A stretch of 57,232 nt of DNA from Anaerolineae bacterium (GTDB lineage Bacteria > Pseudomonadota > Alphaproteobacteria > DSM-16000 > Inquilinaceae). The position numbers and the translations under genes were made by a program. Shown one piece after another: positions 15,390 through 24,577 of the stretch. The notes under the pieces were generated by a model, which did not search any database, was not told where the DNA came from, and worked only from the letters and a program-made list of their open reading frames with translations. Positions within the stretch are counted from its first letter, which is position 1. The number at the start of each line of letters is the position of its first letter. Where the stretch lies: NCBI GenBank assembly GCA_028285185.1, contig JANQQD010000033.1, positions 1 to 57,232 of the forward strand. The letters are read 5' to 3'.

Positions 15390-17316
15390 TCATCCGCAAC
15401 GTCGCTGGCCGTGACATGCGGGCCGCAAGCTCGGCAGCCGTTGCCGCGTTCATTGTCTGATCGCTATCGAACAGCAAGCCGCCCAAGCGCGCCGCCGTTC
15501 CTTCATTGATCCCCCGGCCGCGTCGTGCCGCCGCCCTCAACAGGCCAAGGGCCGCGCCCCGCGGCGACTGCACCGTATCAAGCAACAAGGGCAGCGTGCC
15601 TGCGTCGTCCTGCGACGCCAGCCGGTTGGCCGTCTGAGAACCGCCGGTCACCGTATACCGCGTATCGGCCATCAGCCTTTCATCGGCAATCCACCGTTCG
15701 ATTGTGCCCATGATGTCATCGCCAAGCACCGCCCTAAGGCGATCGCGCCGGTCCCTCGTACCCAACGCCCGCTGCACAACGTTCCGGCCGTCCGCTGTCG
15801 TGTCGATGATGCGGCGGATTTCCGCGGCCACACCGACGCGGAAGAAGTCCTGTTCGCCCGGCGCCAGATCGGCAAACTGCCGCTCCATCTGCGCCAGGTC
15901 CCCGCGGATGAACTGCCGCCCAAGCTCTACGGCGTTCTGGCTGGCCGTCGGCCCGGCATAGGCAGCACGGGCCGCTGCGTAGTCAGGGTTGATGCCGTCA
16001 AGAACGGCCCGGAAGTCGCTGAGCGCGCCCGTCAGAATTCGAGCGTCGTTGTTGCGGCCGGCGCGCTGAAGCTGTGACACCTGATCGTCCAGCGCCCGCT
16101 TCATGTAGTCCAGCGTCTGCCATCCGAATTCATCAGGAGACGTCGGCAACGTGATGCCATCGTTCGCCGCGAGCGTCCGCGCCCGACGGTATGCCGACTG
16201 GAACGCCGGCCGTTCCATGAACTGCGCGATAGCATCCGCGGGCACGGGCGCATGAGCATAGGCCGCTTCATAGAGCGGGGCCGACGCGCGCGCGCGGGCG
16301 GTGATCAACTGCTCCACGGTATCCGCTGCATTTTCCGCCGACACGGCGCTGCCCACCATCTGGTGGAAGCGATCCGGCATCGCCGCTTGTCGTTCATCAA
16401 GGAACGTGCGCGCTTGATGCCGACCGGCGCCCGGCGCCGCAGCGACCGTATACCCAAGCTCCTGCATGTTCTCGCCGGCCATGTCGGCCAACGCCAGCGG
16501 GATATCGTCCGCATCGGCGCGCGCAATCGTCGTCGCCAGATCATCGGGCGTGACGCCGTCGCGCGTCATTGCGCGGCCGATATGCGAATACGCTTCCTCT
16601 GTCGGACTGAGCAAGCCAAGCAGATTGCGCCCGGTGCGCGCTGCGGCGGCGCCAGCCGGGATGACAGCGCCCAGCAAGCCGCCCAAGGCGCCGCCTTCCA
16701 CCGCGCCGGCTGTACGGCTGCCTTCGTCCGCATGACCTGCGCCAGCCAGCGCGCCCGCGCCGACACCGGTACCGACGAATTCGGCGGCTCTGCCGGCTGG
16801 TGTCACACGCGGCGCAAACCCGGACAGCCACGAAGGAAGCGCCGACACGAACTGTGCCGGCCGCACCGCTACCGACCCAAGTCCGCCGGCCGCCTGTGCC
16901 GCACCAGACAGGGCTACATTCCGATCAGCGTAATCGTCCAGGCCGCTTCGGATTCTTTCCAGCCCGCGGCCATACGATTCGTCGAAATTGAACGGCGCGC
17001 CCGTGAACAGCGAGCCAACGCCCTCGACAAGCGGCGTCGCCAGCGCCCCGACCTCGTCGCTAAACCCAAACGTCGCGCCCTGAGCCAAAGCATCGGTCAG
17101 ACCGATCCCGCTGTCCGACGGCGGCAAGGGCGGCCGTACCGCCGGCATGTCGATCCACTGACCGGTTTCCATGTCATAGACACGCTGACCGGTCGGCTGC
17201 AGTTGCTGCCCCTCGCCATAAAGGCGCAAGGCTTCTGCCGCACGTTCGGCGCGCCCCTGCGGTGTCGCCTGCTGCGCTTCCAATAGCTGTTGGGCGCGCT
17301 CCGCTCGGGTCGTCAT
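15292..17316 (-). CDS. internal virion/ejection protein
   Basis: 674 residues, Ala/Gly/Arg-rich. A central Gly/Ala-rich stretch (about 170-235: VGTGVGAGALAGAG and GGALGGLLGAVIPAG) could insert in membranes, and helical regions follow with ARASAPLYEAAY, a pattern common in podoviral DNA-transfer proteins. It is last of three large genes after the tail nozzle, the expected place of ejection proteins that form the trans-envelope channel. No enzyme motif seen. Confidence 0.7.
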   Translation of the reverse strand: MTTRAERAQQLLEAQQATPQGRAERAAEALRLYGEGQQLQPTGQRVYDMETGQWIDMPAVRPPLPPSDSGIGLTDALAQGATFGFSDEVGALATPLVEGVGSLFTGAPFNFDESYGRGLERIRSGLDDYADRNVALSGAAQAAGGLGSVAVRPAQFVSALPSWLSGFAPRVTPAGRAAEFVGTGVGAGALAGAGHADEGSRTAGAVEGGALGGLLGAVIPAGAAAARTGRNLLGLLSPTEEAYSHIGRAMTRDGVTPDDLATTIARADADDIPLALADMAGENMQELGYTVAAAPGAGRHQARTFLDERQAAMPDRFHQMVGSAVSAENAADTVEQLITARARASAPLYEAAYAHAPVPADAIAQFMERPAFQSAYRRARTLAANDGITLPTSPDEFGWQTLDYMKRALDDQVSQLQRAGRNNDARILTGALSDFRAVLDGINPDYAAARAAYAGPTASQNAVELGRQFIRGDLAQMERQFADLAPGEQDFFRVGVAAEIRRIIDTTADGRNVVQRALGTRDRRDRLRAVLGDDIMGTIERWIADERLMADTRYTVTGGSQTANRLASQDDAGTLPLLLDTVQSPRGAALGLLRAAARRGRGINEGTAARLGGLLFDSDQTMNAATAAELAARMSRPATLRMINPERQTATVGTLLGNLGSAGVAGIEGGLLGP

Positions 17317-19055
17317 CAGCGCGACGCCTCTCGCAGCACGATCATGCGCAGTTCGATCGCATCAAACACCGCGTCACTGACGGCATCACGGATTTCCGGA
17401 TTGCTCAAGATCGCCTGCAACTGCGGCGCACTCATGGTCCGCACGTCTTGCGCGGTCAATGCCTGCGCCTGCTGCACGGTCATCGGCTCGACCGGGGCAG
17501 GCGGGACTGCGCCAGCTTGTACAGGCGAGGCAGGCGAAACAGCTGTAGCGGGCTGCTGATCCTGCGCCGCTGACGGCGGAGCGGTCGCCCCGCCCTCCGT
17601 CAACTGCCGAACCATCTCACGGGCCGTGTCATCCATGCCGTTCTGCAGGAAATGTGCATACAAATCACGAATTCGGACGATGTTTTCGCGCAATTGCTCG
17701 CGCGACTGCCGGATATCAAGCGAGCCTGCCGTATCGGCCAGCAGCCGCAGATCTGCGTCACTGGCATTGCCTACGGCACCGCCCGTCGGAGAATTCTCTC
17801 GAATTTCCTGCAGTTTCTCGAATGTGAGATTGGCACGAATACTGTCCACGTCCCCAAAGAAGCTGTTCACAGTTTCGTCGCCAAAGAACGCCAGCCCCTG
17901 GGCTATACGACCAGTCACTGGCACATCCGAATTATCCATTGTGCCGAGCGCCCGATCAGCGAAAAAGACGATGTCTTCTGCCGTCTGCATTTCCGCTTCT
18001 GCCCGCGCAGCAGCCTGCTCTTCCGCCGCACGAAGCTCACGCTCCACCGGCCCGCCGGGTGTGGGCGCCATACTTGTCGCCTGCCCAAGCTCATCAACCC
18101 CCGTCGCATAGTACCCAGGCGGTACGCTAGGAGTTTGCACCGTGACCAACGGCCCGCGTGACGCCTGCTGGAACTCCGCAAACGTGCCGTCAAAGCCGTT
18201 CTGAAGGGCAAACAGGTAGTTCTGGATATCGCTCGTCGGGTCGGCGCGACCAAGATCCGCAATCTGCGCTTCCATCAGCCGCCGCTGCATCTCCCGATCA
18301 CCTTGAGCAGCATCCATCTGCATGCCCTGCATCGCGCCACGCAGGCCCATGGCGCCCGGTGAGCGCGGCACGCCTACCGACGGCGCGCCGGCTTCCAGTA
18401 GGCCGCTGGCGAGCCCCAGAAGGCCGTACAGGGGGAAGCGGTCATCCTCGCCGCCCAACAGCCCGCCAGGCCCTGCCTGCGGCGCCAGAAGCCCGCCGGA
18501 CGGCATGGCCGCCTGCATCGGCTGTCCGGGCACCGGCCCCATCGTCACTGTGCCCGTCATGCCTCCGTCCTCCGTAACGACCCTGTACCCCGGCAGCGGC
18601 GACATGCCGGGCATCGCGCCATAGTGCGAGTGCGAAACCGGCGACATTCCGATATCGCCCAAATACGCATCGGCGTTGTGAAAGTCCGTGCCGCGCTCAC
18701 CGGTCACCGAACGGTTCTGAAAGAACAGCGAGCCTTCAAACGGCAGATCGGCATTGCCGGCGATCACAGCGTCCAGCGCCTGCCCGGCTTGGGCCATCAG
18801 CTCGTCCGTGACCGGGAAGTTCTCCCAATCCCGATCGTACCGCGACCACGGCTCGAACTGCCCGTCAGCCGTCATGATCTGGTCGACCGTGTCTCCCCCC
18901 GCATGTTGCTGAAAGTACGGGTGTGACGCACGGTTGAAGATCGTATCGATGACGGCCGCCATGCCGGGCACACCCAGCTGCCCGGCTTCGGCTACCGCCA
19001 TTCGCAAGATGCGATCGCGGCTCGTCGGGTTGAGCCGGATCGTGTACGGGTCCAT
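17316..19055 (-). CDS. ejection protein with SleB-like cell-wall hydrolase domain
   Basis: 579 residues. The N-terminal 110 residues resemble the SleB/CwlJ (Hydrolase_2) fold: VAEAGQLGVPGMAAVIDTIF, DTVDQIMTADGQFEPWSRY and a later GTDFHNADAY, with candidate catalytic Glu23. The rest is long and helical with low-complexity Gly/Met/Pro parts. It would be carried in the virion and open the peptidoglycan locally during DNA injection. Its stop and the next start overlap by one base. Confidence 0.75.
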   Translation of the reverse strand: MDPYTIRLNPTSRDRILRMAVAEAGQLGVPGMAAVIDTIFNRASHPYFQQHAGGDTVDQIMTADGQFEPWSRYDRDWENFPVTDELMAQAGQALDAVIAGNADLPFEGSLFFQNRSVTGERGTDFHNADAYLGDIGMSPVSHSHYGAMPGMSPLPGYRVVTEDGGMTGTVTMGPVPGQPMQAAMPSGGLLAPQAGPGGLLGGEDDRFPLYGLLGLASGLLEAGAPSVGVPRSPGAMGLRGAMQGMQMDAAQGDREMQRRLMEAQIADLGRADPTSDIQNYLFALQNGFDGTFAEFQQASRGPLVTVQTPSVPPGYYATGVDELGQATSMAPTPGGPVERELRAAEEQAAARAEAEMQTAEDIVFFADRALGTMDNSDVPVTGRIAQGLAFFGDETVNSFFGDVDSIRANLTFEKLQEIRENSPTGGAVGNASDADLRLLADTAGSLDIRQSREQLRENIVRIRDLYAHFLQNGMDDTAREMVRQLTEGGATAPPSAAQDQQPATAVSPASPVQAGAVPPAPVEPMTVQQAQALTAQDVRTMSAPQLQAILSNPEIRDAVSDAVFDAIELRMIVLREASR

Positions 19056-19889
19056 CTAGAACAGGCCCAACAGCCCGCCGCCAAGCGCGCCGATGCCAGC
19101 CCCCCAGGGGCCGCCGATCGAATAGCCAAGCGATCCGCCGCCGATGGCGCCACCAAGGAACGACGAGGCCGGGTTGCTGTAGACGGGCGCCGTCTGTGTC
19201 GACGTGCTGGCCGATCCGTAGTTGCCGCCGCTGATCCCGAGGAAGCGCGCCAGATGCTCGTAATCGCTCATGGCCTGCCGTTCGGCCAAGCTCTCGCGCG
19301 CCGCGCCAACACCGGACAGGGCTTGCGCATCGGCGTAGTCTTGCGCGGCAAACTGCGGCGCCATGGCTTGAGCACGCTGCTGTGCTGTGCGTTCGTCTGC
19401 GTAGTTCTGATAGGCCAGCGCACCGCTCAGGCTGCCCATTTCTTCGGCCAGCGTCTCTTCGGCGGTATTGCGCGCATTAGCATAAGCACCGCTGCCCAGT
19501 CGGCCAGCACGGCTGAAGGCGCTATCGATACCCGGCGCCACAGCGTTCTGGAAATTGCGAACCAGCGGCTGCATGGCGCGATCCGCCATGGCCTGGAAAT
19601 GCGGATTGCCCGCCGACAAGAACGAGCCATCGATTGTGTCCGTTAATTGCCGCTGCGCCGCCTGCATCGCCGGGTTGCCGGCAAGCGCGCGGTTTTCCGT
19701 CATGCTCAGCGCTTGCTCGGTCTGCGGCGAGAACGGGATCGGCGTGCGCGGACCTTCGTCGTAGAGCCGGCGGCCTTCGCTCAAGATGTGCTGAAGTTGT
19801 GTGCCCTGCGGCCCCCACGGCGCGCTATTGTTGCTGACGACCGTAGTCGATGTCGATGAGGGCTGCGACGACCCGCCACCAAAGCACAT
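19056..19889 (-). CDS. internal virion protein
   Basis: 277 residues. It begins MCFGGGSSQPSSTSTT (low complexity), continues with helices rich in Ala, Gln and Arg, and ends in a Gly-rich membrane-like segment (FLGGAIGGGSLGYSI, then GIGALGGGLLGLF). This amphipathic layout is typical of small podoviral ejection proteins. First of the three ejection genes. Confidence 0.65.
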   Translation of the reverse strand: MCFGGGSSQPSSTSTTVVSNNSAPWGPQGTQLQHILSEGRRLYDEGPRTPIPFSPQTEQALSMTENRALAGNPAMQAAQRQLTDTIDGSFLSAGNPHFQAMADRAMQPLVRNFQNAVAPGIDSAFSRAGRLGSGAYANARNTAEETLAEEMGSLSGALAYQNYADERTAQQRAQAMAPQFAAQDYADAQALSGVGAARESLAERQAMSDYEHLARFLGISGGNYGSASTSTQTAPVYSNPASSFLGGAIGGGSLGYSIGGPWGAGIGALGGGLLGLF

Positions 19890-19891
19890 GG

Positions 19892-20242
19892 TCAGATCTC
19901 CTTAACGGCGCACGGGCACAGCTTGCGCCAGTCGCGCAATACCCGTTCCCAGCCGGGCCGCCCGCCACCGATCTCAAGTCGCTGTGCGCCGTGCTGACGC
20001 GCAAACTCCGTCACCTTCGGCTCCATGCTCCTGATTTCATTGATATCTCCAGCGACCAGCCACACCCGCAGCGCCTTGAGCTGGGGATAGTCGACCAGCT
20101 CCGTCACGACTGCCGATCCCTCGCCGCACCACAGCTCGGCTCGCCGGGCCTGAATCATGGCCAGGACATCATCGATTGAGTGGGTGTTGCCGCCGTGGTC
20201 GAGCGCTTCCTGAAGAAGCTCAACCAATCGCGACGTATCCAA
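19892..20242 (-). CDS. phage protein between nozzle and ejection genes
   Basis: 116 residues, alpha/beta composition (LKALRVWLVAGDIN, then FARQHGAQRLEIGGGRPGW), which resembles the half-GNAT-like proteins found in this position in some podoviruses. No catalytic motif is certain. It overlaps the upstream gene by 23 bp. Confidence 0.6.
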   Translation of the reverse strand: MDTSRLVELLQEALDHGGNTHSIDDVLAMIQARRAELWCGEGSAVVTELVDYPQLKALRVWLVAGDINEIRSMEPKVTEFARQHGAQRLEIGGGRPGWERVLRDWRKLCPCAVKEI

Positions 20243-20549
20243 AGGTCCGATCCGCTTGAGCGTTGTTCGCGTGTGTCAACGTGAAGGTCTGATCGCCCTG
20301 GCTGCTGACGTAGGTGGTGGCCACAGCACCCGCCGCGTTCGCCGTCTTCGGCATCAACAGGATCACCGTGTTAACTCCAACATTGGAGTCCGTGACCGCG
20401 GTGGTCGTTGCCGCCGTCGCGAGCGTCACTTCGCCCGTGTTGTTCGACTTGCCCGACTTCAGCTCCCGGATCATCTGCGACGCCGTCCGCGGGTCGATAA
20501 TGCCGCCCTGTGGCGCTGATAGCGGGCGGCCTTGCGCAAGCGAGCCCAT
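20220..20549 (-). CDS. small beta-rich virion protein
   Basis: 109 residues. Its C-terminal two thirds are Thr/Ala/Val-rich beta segments ending DRTFGYVAIG, a pattern seen in small structural proteins of temperate podoviruses. Start ATG overlaps the stop of the nozzle gene (TAATG), so it is translationally coupled to it. Probably a tail or head accessory protein. Confidence 0.6.
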   Translation of the reverse strand: MGSLAQGRPLSAPQGGIIDPRTASQMIRELKSGKSNNTGEVTLATAATTTAVTDSNVGVNTVILLMPKTANAAGAVATTYVSSQGDQTFTLTHANNAQADRTFGYVAIG

Positions 20550-22015
20550 TACACGGCTCCGCTCGGATTGGCCTCATAGTCGACGCCTTGGGCATGCTCC
20601 CAAGTGCCGGCCGCAGCCACATTGACCCGTGCCCGATGATAACGCGCATCCGACCGCATGTCGGCCATGCCCGTGCGGCTGTTCAGCGACGTCGCCGTGC
20701 CCCACGTCACGCTATCGTCCGGCAGGTTGCGCGTCCCGATCTGGATCGTCTTCGTGCCACCATCGATCACCGGCCGAACACCGGTCACGAACGTGCGCCG
20801 TGGATCGGACAACATCGCTTCGGCCGTCTCCAAGATCGCTGCCTGCCGGTCGCCGTCCAGCGTGCAGAGCTGATGACTGCTGTTGAAAGCGGACATCTGC
20901 AGCGCGCCACCGACCCAACGCCGGCTATCCAGAGAGGCTGGCAAACTGTCGATGCTGACGCTGATGTTGTCCAGCTGCTCCAGCGTGTAGCCAGCTTCGA
21001 ACAGGCGCACGACCCGCTCGACGACTTGATCAACACGGCTCCAGCGCTTGATTTCCCAGTTATATATCAGCGCCTTGTCCGACGACGATTGCCCCGAACT
21101 GGGATAGTACACAATGTAGAGCTTCCGAGCCGGGTCAACCGTAGATGTAATCAGGCCATAACCGTTACTGTCCGCGTCGGCCAGGAAATAGTTGTCCACC
21201 TTGTTGGTGCCGATCGGCTCCAGGCTCTCGCCGTTGAAGGCATAGAAGCCATCCTCAGCCAGGAAGAACACGTACCGGCCGACTTGTGCGACGCTGCCAG
21301 CCGCCACGCAACCCTTGTCCTTGGACACCTCGTCGAACTGGAAGATGACCGGCGAGCCCACATAGGTCTGCCGATAGATGCTGTCCCGGCAGATGATGAC
21401 GCCGTACTCGCCGCCGACATAGCCGACAATCTCGCCGCCCGTGGCCAGGTCCTGATAGTCCGCCTGCGTCGTCGCCGAGGGGGTCCAGACGCCGCCCGGA
21501 TTGCCGATCGGGCCCCAGGCAACGCGTGTAGGCCGCAGGCCGTCTGACGTGTCATTGACGTTGGCCGCACAGAGGAAGTCGCGCACCGTCGCCAGATAGC
21601 GCGCCTTGGGCGCCGTTGCCGAAAGGTCCGCGAAGGCCGATGACGTGCCCAGCGTCCATGCCTGGATCGGGTCGTTGATATTGGCCGCTGCGATCAGGGC
21701 GCCATTGTTGTAGGCCGCAAACGACCAGAACTCGTCTGTCGCAACGGTATACCCGCCGGACTTGCTCACATCCGTCCACGTCGTATTGCCAAGCTGGTAG
21801 AGCTTCCCGGCGTCGCCCGCGAACGTGCTATAGTTGCCGCTCGGATCACTGCCGCTGACCGCACCAAGACAGGCGCTATCGAGCGCATTAGACAGCACAG
21901 CCAGGTCGCGCCAGGGTCGGTAACTGCGCAGCTCGGGATAGACGCCCTTGGCTTCCGTCGCTCCCGGATTGTCGCGGTCCGGCAGGTCGGGCAGCCACTC
22001 GCCGAAGGGGATCAA
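20549..22015 (-). CDS. tail nozzle / DNA stabilisation protein (P22 gp10-like)
   Basis: 488 residues with repeated beta-propeller-like units (GKLYQLGNTTWTDVS, FWSFAAYNNGALIAA, YVFFLAEDGFYAF), the signature of phage stabilisation/nozzle proteins that extend the portal-adaptor channel. The N-terminal FGEWLPDLPDRDNPG is typical of this family. It overlaps the adaptor gene stop by 4 bp and follows it, the usual order. Confidence 0.8.
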   Translation of the reverse strand: MIPFGEWLPDLPDRDNPGATEAKGVYPELRSYRPWRDLAVLSNALDSACLGAVSGSDPSGNYSTFAGDAGKLYQLGNTTWTDVSKSGGYTVATDEFWSFAAYNNGALIAAANINDPIQAWTLGTSSAFADLSATAPKARYLATVRDFLCAANVNDTSDGLRPTRVAWGPIGNPGGVWTPSATTQADYQDLATGGEIVGYVGGEYGVIICRDSIYRQTYVGSPVIFQFDEVSKDKGCVAAGSVAQVGRYVFFLAEDGFYAFNGESLEPIGTNKVDNYFLADADSNGYGLITSTVDPARKLYIVYYPSSGQSSSDKALIYNWEIKRWSRVDQVVERVVRLFEAGYTLEQLDNISVSIDSLPASLDSRRWVGGALQMSAFNSSHQLCTLDGDRQAAILETAEAMLSDPRRTFVTGVRPVIDGGTKTIQIGTRNLPDDSVTWGTATSLNSRTGMADMRSDARYHRARVNVAAAGTWEHAQGVDYEANPSGAV

Positions 22016-22629
22016 TAGACCCGCCTCGCAATCCGCGGCGTCACGCCACCCTTGGGATATCGGCGGTTTTCGTCATAAACGACGTAGTCTGCGATCGCCT
22101 CTGCAAACTCACTCTTCCACGTCGCCATCCGCTCATCCTGGCCGATGTACGGCGCGCTTGCGATCAAGGAGCCGTATAGCAGGCCGTCATAGAGGTCCGT
22201 CAGCCACACATTCGACGTGTTGCTGTCCGACAGGACTTCGGGATAGGCCATGTAGATGATGTTGATGGTGTAGACGCCGTCCGGTATCGGCCAGAACTGG
22301 AAGTTGCTGCCCGTCGTCGTGTATACACGCGGGCGGGACTGCTGATCCTCGTATTCGAAATTGGCCTGATCCGGCGTTCGGTACTCCAGCGGCTTGTAGT
22401 CGTCGATCCACAGGGACCGCGCCTGAATAAACCGCGTCGGGTGTGCCACCGTTGCCGTGCCGGCCACCGTCGTCAGCGTGCCCGTCGTCTCGATATCCAT
22501 CGCACGGATCTTGCGGCGAAGCTTCAGTTCCGCCAGCGACACGAAGTCGACAATAGGCGTCGTCAGGTCGTCTCGCGCCAGCCAGTTGGCAATCGCCGTC
22601 TGCAGTTCGGCGTAGGTCGTGAACGCCAT
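22012..22629 (-). CDS. head-tail adaptor protein
   Basis: 205 residues matching the phage adaptor pattern: TTYAELQTAIANWLAR, DFVSLAELKLRRKIRAMD, then PIPDGVYTINIIYMAYPEVLS. These proteins form a 12-mer ring under the portal (P22 gp4-type role). Located directly before the nozzle gene with a 4-bp overlap. Confidence 0.8.
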   Translation of the reverse strand: MAFTTYAELQTAIANWLARDDLTTPIVDFVSLAELKLRRKIRAMDIETTGTLTTVAGTATVAHPTRFIQARSLWIDDYKPLEYRTPDQANFEYEDQQSRPRVYTTTGSNFQFWPIPDGVYTINIIYMAYPEVLSDSNTSNVWLTDLYDGLLYGSLIASAPYIGQDERMATWKSEFAEAIADYVVYDENRRYPKGGVTPRIARRVY

Positions 22630-23234
22630 CAGGCCGCGGCCTTCTTGTCGCCCTTGAAGCCGTACCGGCCGCTAGGCCACTGACTGGCCAGCAACGAGCT
22701 TTCCGGCGGGATGAAGACGGGCACGCCGGCCCCGTGCAGCCGGCCGATCAGATATTCCGCGTTCGGCCGCTGGTGCGCATACTCTTCGCCGGCATGCAGA
22801 TCGATGCCCCAGATGCCGACGCGCTCCACATCGCCCTCTGTGACCGCCTCATGCAGCGCCAGCGCCAGCATGTAGCCGATGGTGCTCTCGACATAGCAGC
22901 ACTTGTCCACGGGCCTGTAGGCTTGCCCTAGACGCTTCAGGCCGATGGTCTCTGCAACAGCTTCGGTCGGATAGCGCACCGACTGGTCGATGTCCGCGTG
23001 CTGCTCCAGCATGTAGACCGGCGACGGCAGATACTGCAGCCGCTCCAGATAGACGTCGGGATCGTTGACGTAGTCGTAGCGACCCCACTGGTCGCGCATG
23101 TGCGGTTCGAACCAACGATCGACGTGCTGGGCCGACATGTCCCACGCCATGCACCAGCGTTCCCACTCGTCGGCATCCCAGGGGGCGCGGTGATGCGTCG
23201 TGCCGGCGAGGCCAATGACGGCGATCTTTCTCAT
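22629..23234 (-). CDS. Rossmann-like phage protein of unknown function
   Basis: 201 residues. Starts with a nucleotide-fold-like strand and loop (RKIAVIGLAGTTHHRAPWD), followed by ERVGIWGIDLHAGEEYAHQRPNAEYLIG, which hints at an enzyme acting on a sugar or nucleotide. It is tightly linked to the glycosyltransferase gene upstream (4-bp overlap) and may work with it. No family name is certain. Confidence 0.6.
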   Translation of the reverse strand: MRKIAVIGLAGTTHHRAPWDADEWERWCMAWDMSAQHVDRWFEPHMRDQWGRYDYVNDPDVYLERLQYLPSPVYMLEQHADIDQSVRYPTEAVAETIGLKRLGQAYRPVDKCCYVESTIGYMLALALHEAVTEGDVERVGIWGIDLHAGEEYAHQRPNAEYLIGRLHGAGVPVFIPPESSLLASQWPSGRYGFKGDKKAAA

Positions 23235-23959
23235 GCCGCCACCTCGCCAAGCTGATCCTTGCGCAACTCTTCCGCCTGCTTGCCACGCAACACCAACATG
23301 CGCGCGTCGTCAGCTTTCACGGCGACCTCGTTGGTATATTCGAACATCCCGATATGCGCGCACTTCTTGCTGACGTCGTGATCGAGATATGCCGGAATGC
23401 CAGCTTCCTTCAGCTTGCGGAAGAAGTAGACATCCTCGCCGCGGAACCGGGCGCCGTTGTGCACCGGGTCAAAATTGAAGTACGGCAGGTCGATCTGATC
23501 GAAGACCCACATCGCCGTCAGCAGGCAGCCGAACCCCATGTGCTTGACTTGCTCCAGCCCCTCGCTTTCCTCGCGTGTGTAGACCGGGCCGGTGAACTCG
23601 TCATCGTCCCGATAGGCCGTCGGGATCGCCTGCATGTTGCAGCGGGGATAGTTGGCGCCGACGACCGGCAGATCATGCCGCAGAAGCGCCTGTATCGCGT
23701 CGTGGGGCACGCGCATGTCGTCGTCGAGCCAGAGGATGTGCGTGGCGTCGAACTCGTCCCTGGACGCCTCTGCGATGCACCGCTGACGCTGATCCGGCAG
23801 GATGCTGCCGCGAACGATGATCGGCTCGCAGTCGTGCGTACCGTTGGGATTGGGCGCCTGCAGAAAGCACTTGATCAGATTCAGCGTCGACCACGTGAAG
23901 CCGCTGAAGTTGATACCCGTGGTCGGCGTGCAGATGGCGACGCGGAGATCGGCCTTCAT
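23231..23959 (-). CDS. GT-A-fold glycosyltransferase
   Basis: 242 residues from ATG 23959, whose A is shared with the preceding stop (TGATG); a GTG at 23989 would be longer. Features of a GT-A enzyme: an N-terminal strand (LRVAICTPTTGINFSG), the DxD-type metal motif in ILWLDDDMRVPHDA, and a late FRGEDVYFFRKLKEAG acceptor-region acid. It probably transfers a sugar to a virion protein, DNA or host glycan. Its place inside the head-tail genes suggests virion decoration. Confidence 0.75.
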   Translation of the reverse strand: MKADLRVAICTPTTGINFSGFTWSTLNLIKCFLQAPNPNGTHDCEPIIVRGSILPDQRQRCIAEASRDEFDATHILWLDDDMRVPHDAIQALLRHDLPVVGANYPRCNMQAIPTAYRDDDEFTGPVYTREESEGLEQVKHMGFGCLLTAMWVFDQIDLPYFNFDPVHNGARFRGEDVYFFRKLKEAGIPAYLDHDVSKKCAHIGMFEYTNEVAVKADDARMLVLRGKQAEELRKDQLGEVAA

Positions 23960-24252
23960 CACAGTCGCCCTGGCCACGTGCGAAAGCACCGGTTGTCGAC
24001 GTCATTCGCCCACCGCTTCCACGCCTCCTTATCGTTCGACCAGCCTTCCTGCATGGCCTTCTGCATGGCGAATTCGGGGATGACGGCCACATGCCGCAGC
24101 TCGCTACCCGGCTTCAGCTCGGACAGCATCTTGGCGCCGTAGACGAGCGGTTCGCAGTCTTCGACGAACTCGATCGTCAGATCTTCGCCGTCGGCGTGCG
24201 CGTACTCGACGAAGCCGTTGCGCGCATCCAGAAGCCGCTTGCGGCTGGTCAT
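23959..24252 (-). CDS. conserved podovirus protein
   Basis: 97 residues, soluble. The C-terminal part (RHVAVIPEFAMQKAMQEGW, then NDKEAWKRWANDVDN and FRTWPG) is a recurring pattern near podoviral capsid genes. Overlaps its upstream neighbour by 4 bp. Role unknown. Confidence 0.65.
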   Translation of the reverse strand: MTSRKRLLDARNGFVEYAHADGEDLTIEFVEDCEPLVYGAKMLSELKPGSELRHVAVIPEFAMQKAMQEGWSNDKEAWKRWANDVDNRCFRTWPGRL

Positions 24253-24509
24253 ATGCCGTCGCCTTCCTGCCCAAGGAATTCGGCCGCCATGTCGCGGACG
24301 ATCTGTTCATGATCCGTCTTGCTGGTGGTGATCCAGCCCGGATGACACGGCGCCGCATTCTCTTTCTGCAACGCCGTGTTCAACGCGTGAACAAGCCCAT
24401 CGTCCAGTTGCTCCAGCCGCTCCAGGATGACCCGGAACGCCGCGCGCATCGGCGTGTTGGAGTACATCAGCCCCGATCGGGACAGCCACTCCGCAAGCTC
24501 TGGGGACAT
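24249..24509 (-). CDS. small phage protein after the capsid gene
   Basis: 86 residues from ATG 24509, preceded by GGAGG. Helical, with SPELAEWLSRSGLMYSNTP at the N-terminus. The frame extends further upstream to 24647 but that part is poor. Function unknown; position suggests a head-associated or completion protein. Confidence 0.6.
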   Translation of the reverse strand: MSPELAEWLSRSGLMYSNTPMRAAFRVILERLEQLDDGLVHALNTALQKENAAPCHPGWITTSKTDHEQIVRDMAAEFLGQEGDGI

Positions 24510-24577
24510 GGACACCTCCAAAAGAGCGGGGCGGCCCGAAGACCGCCCCTCAGTTACCGCCATTGGGGACAGACGGA

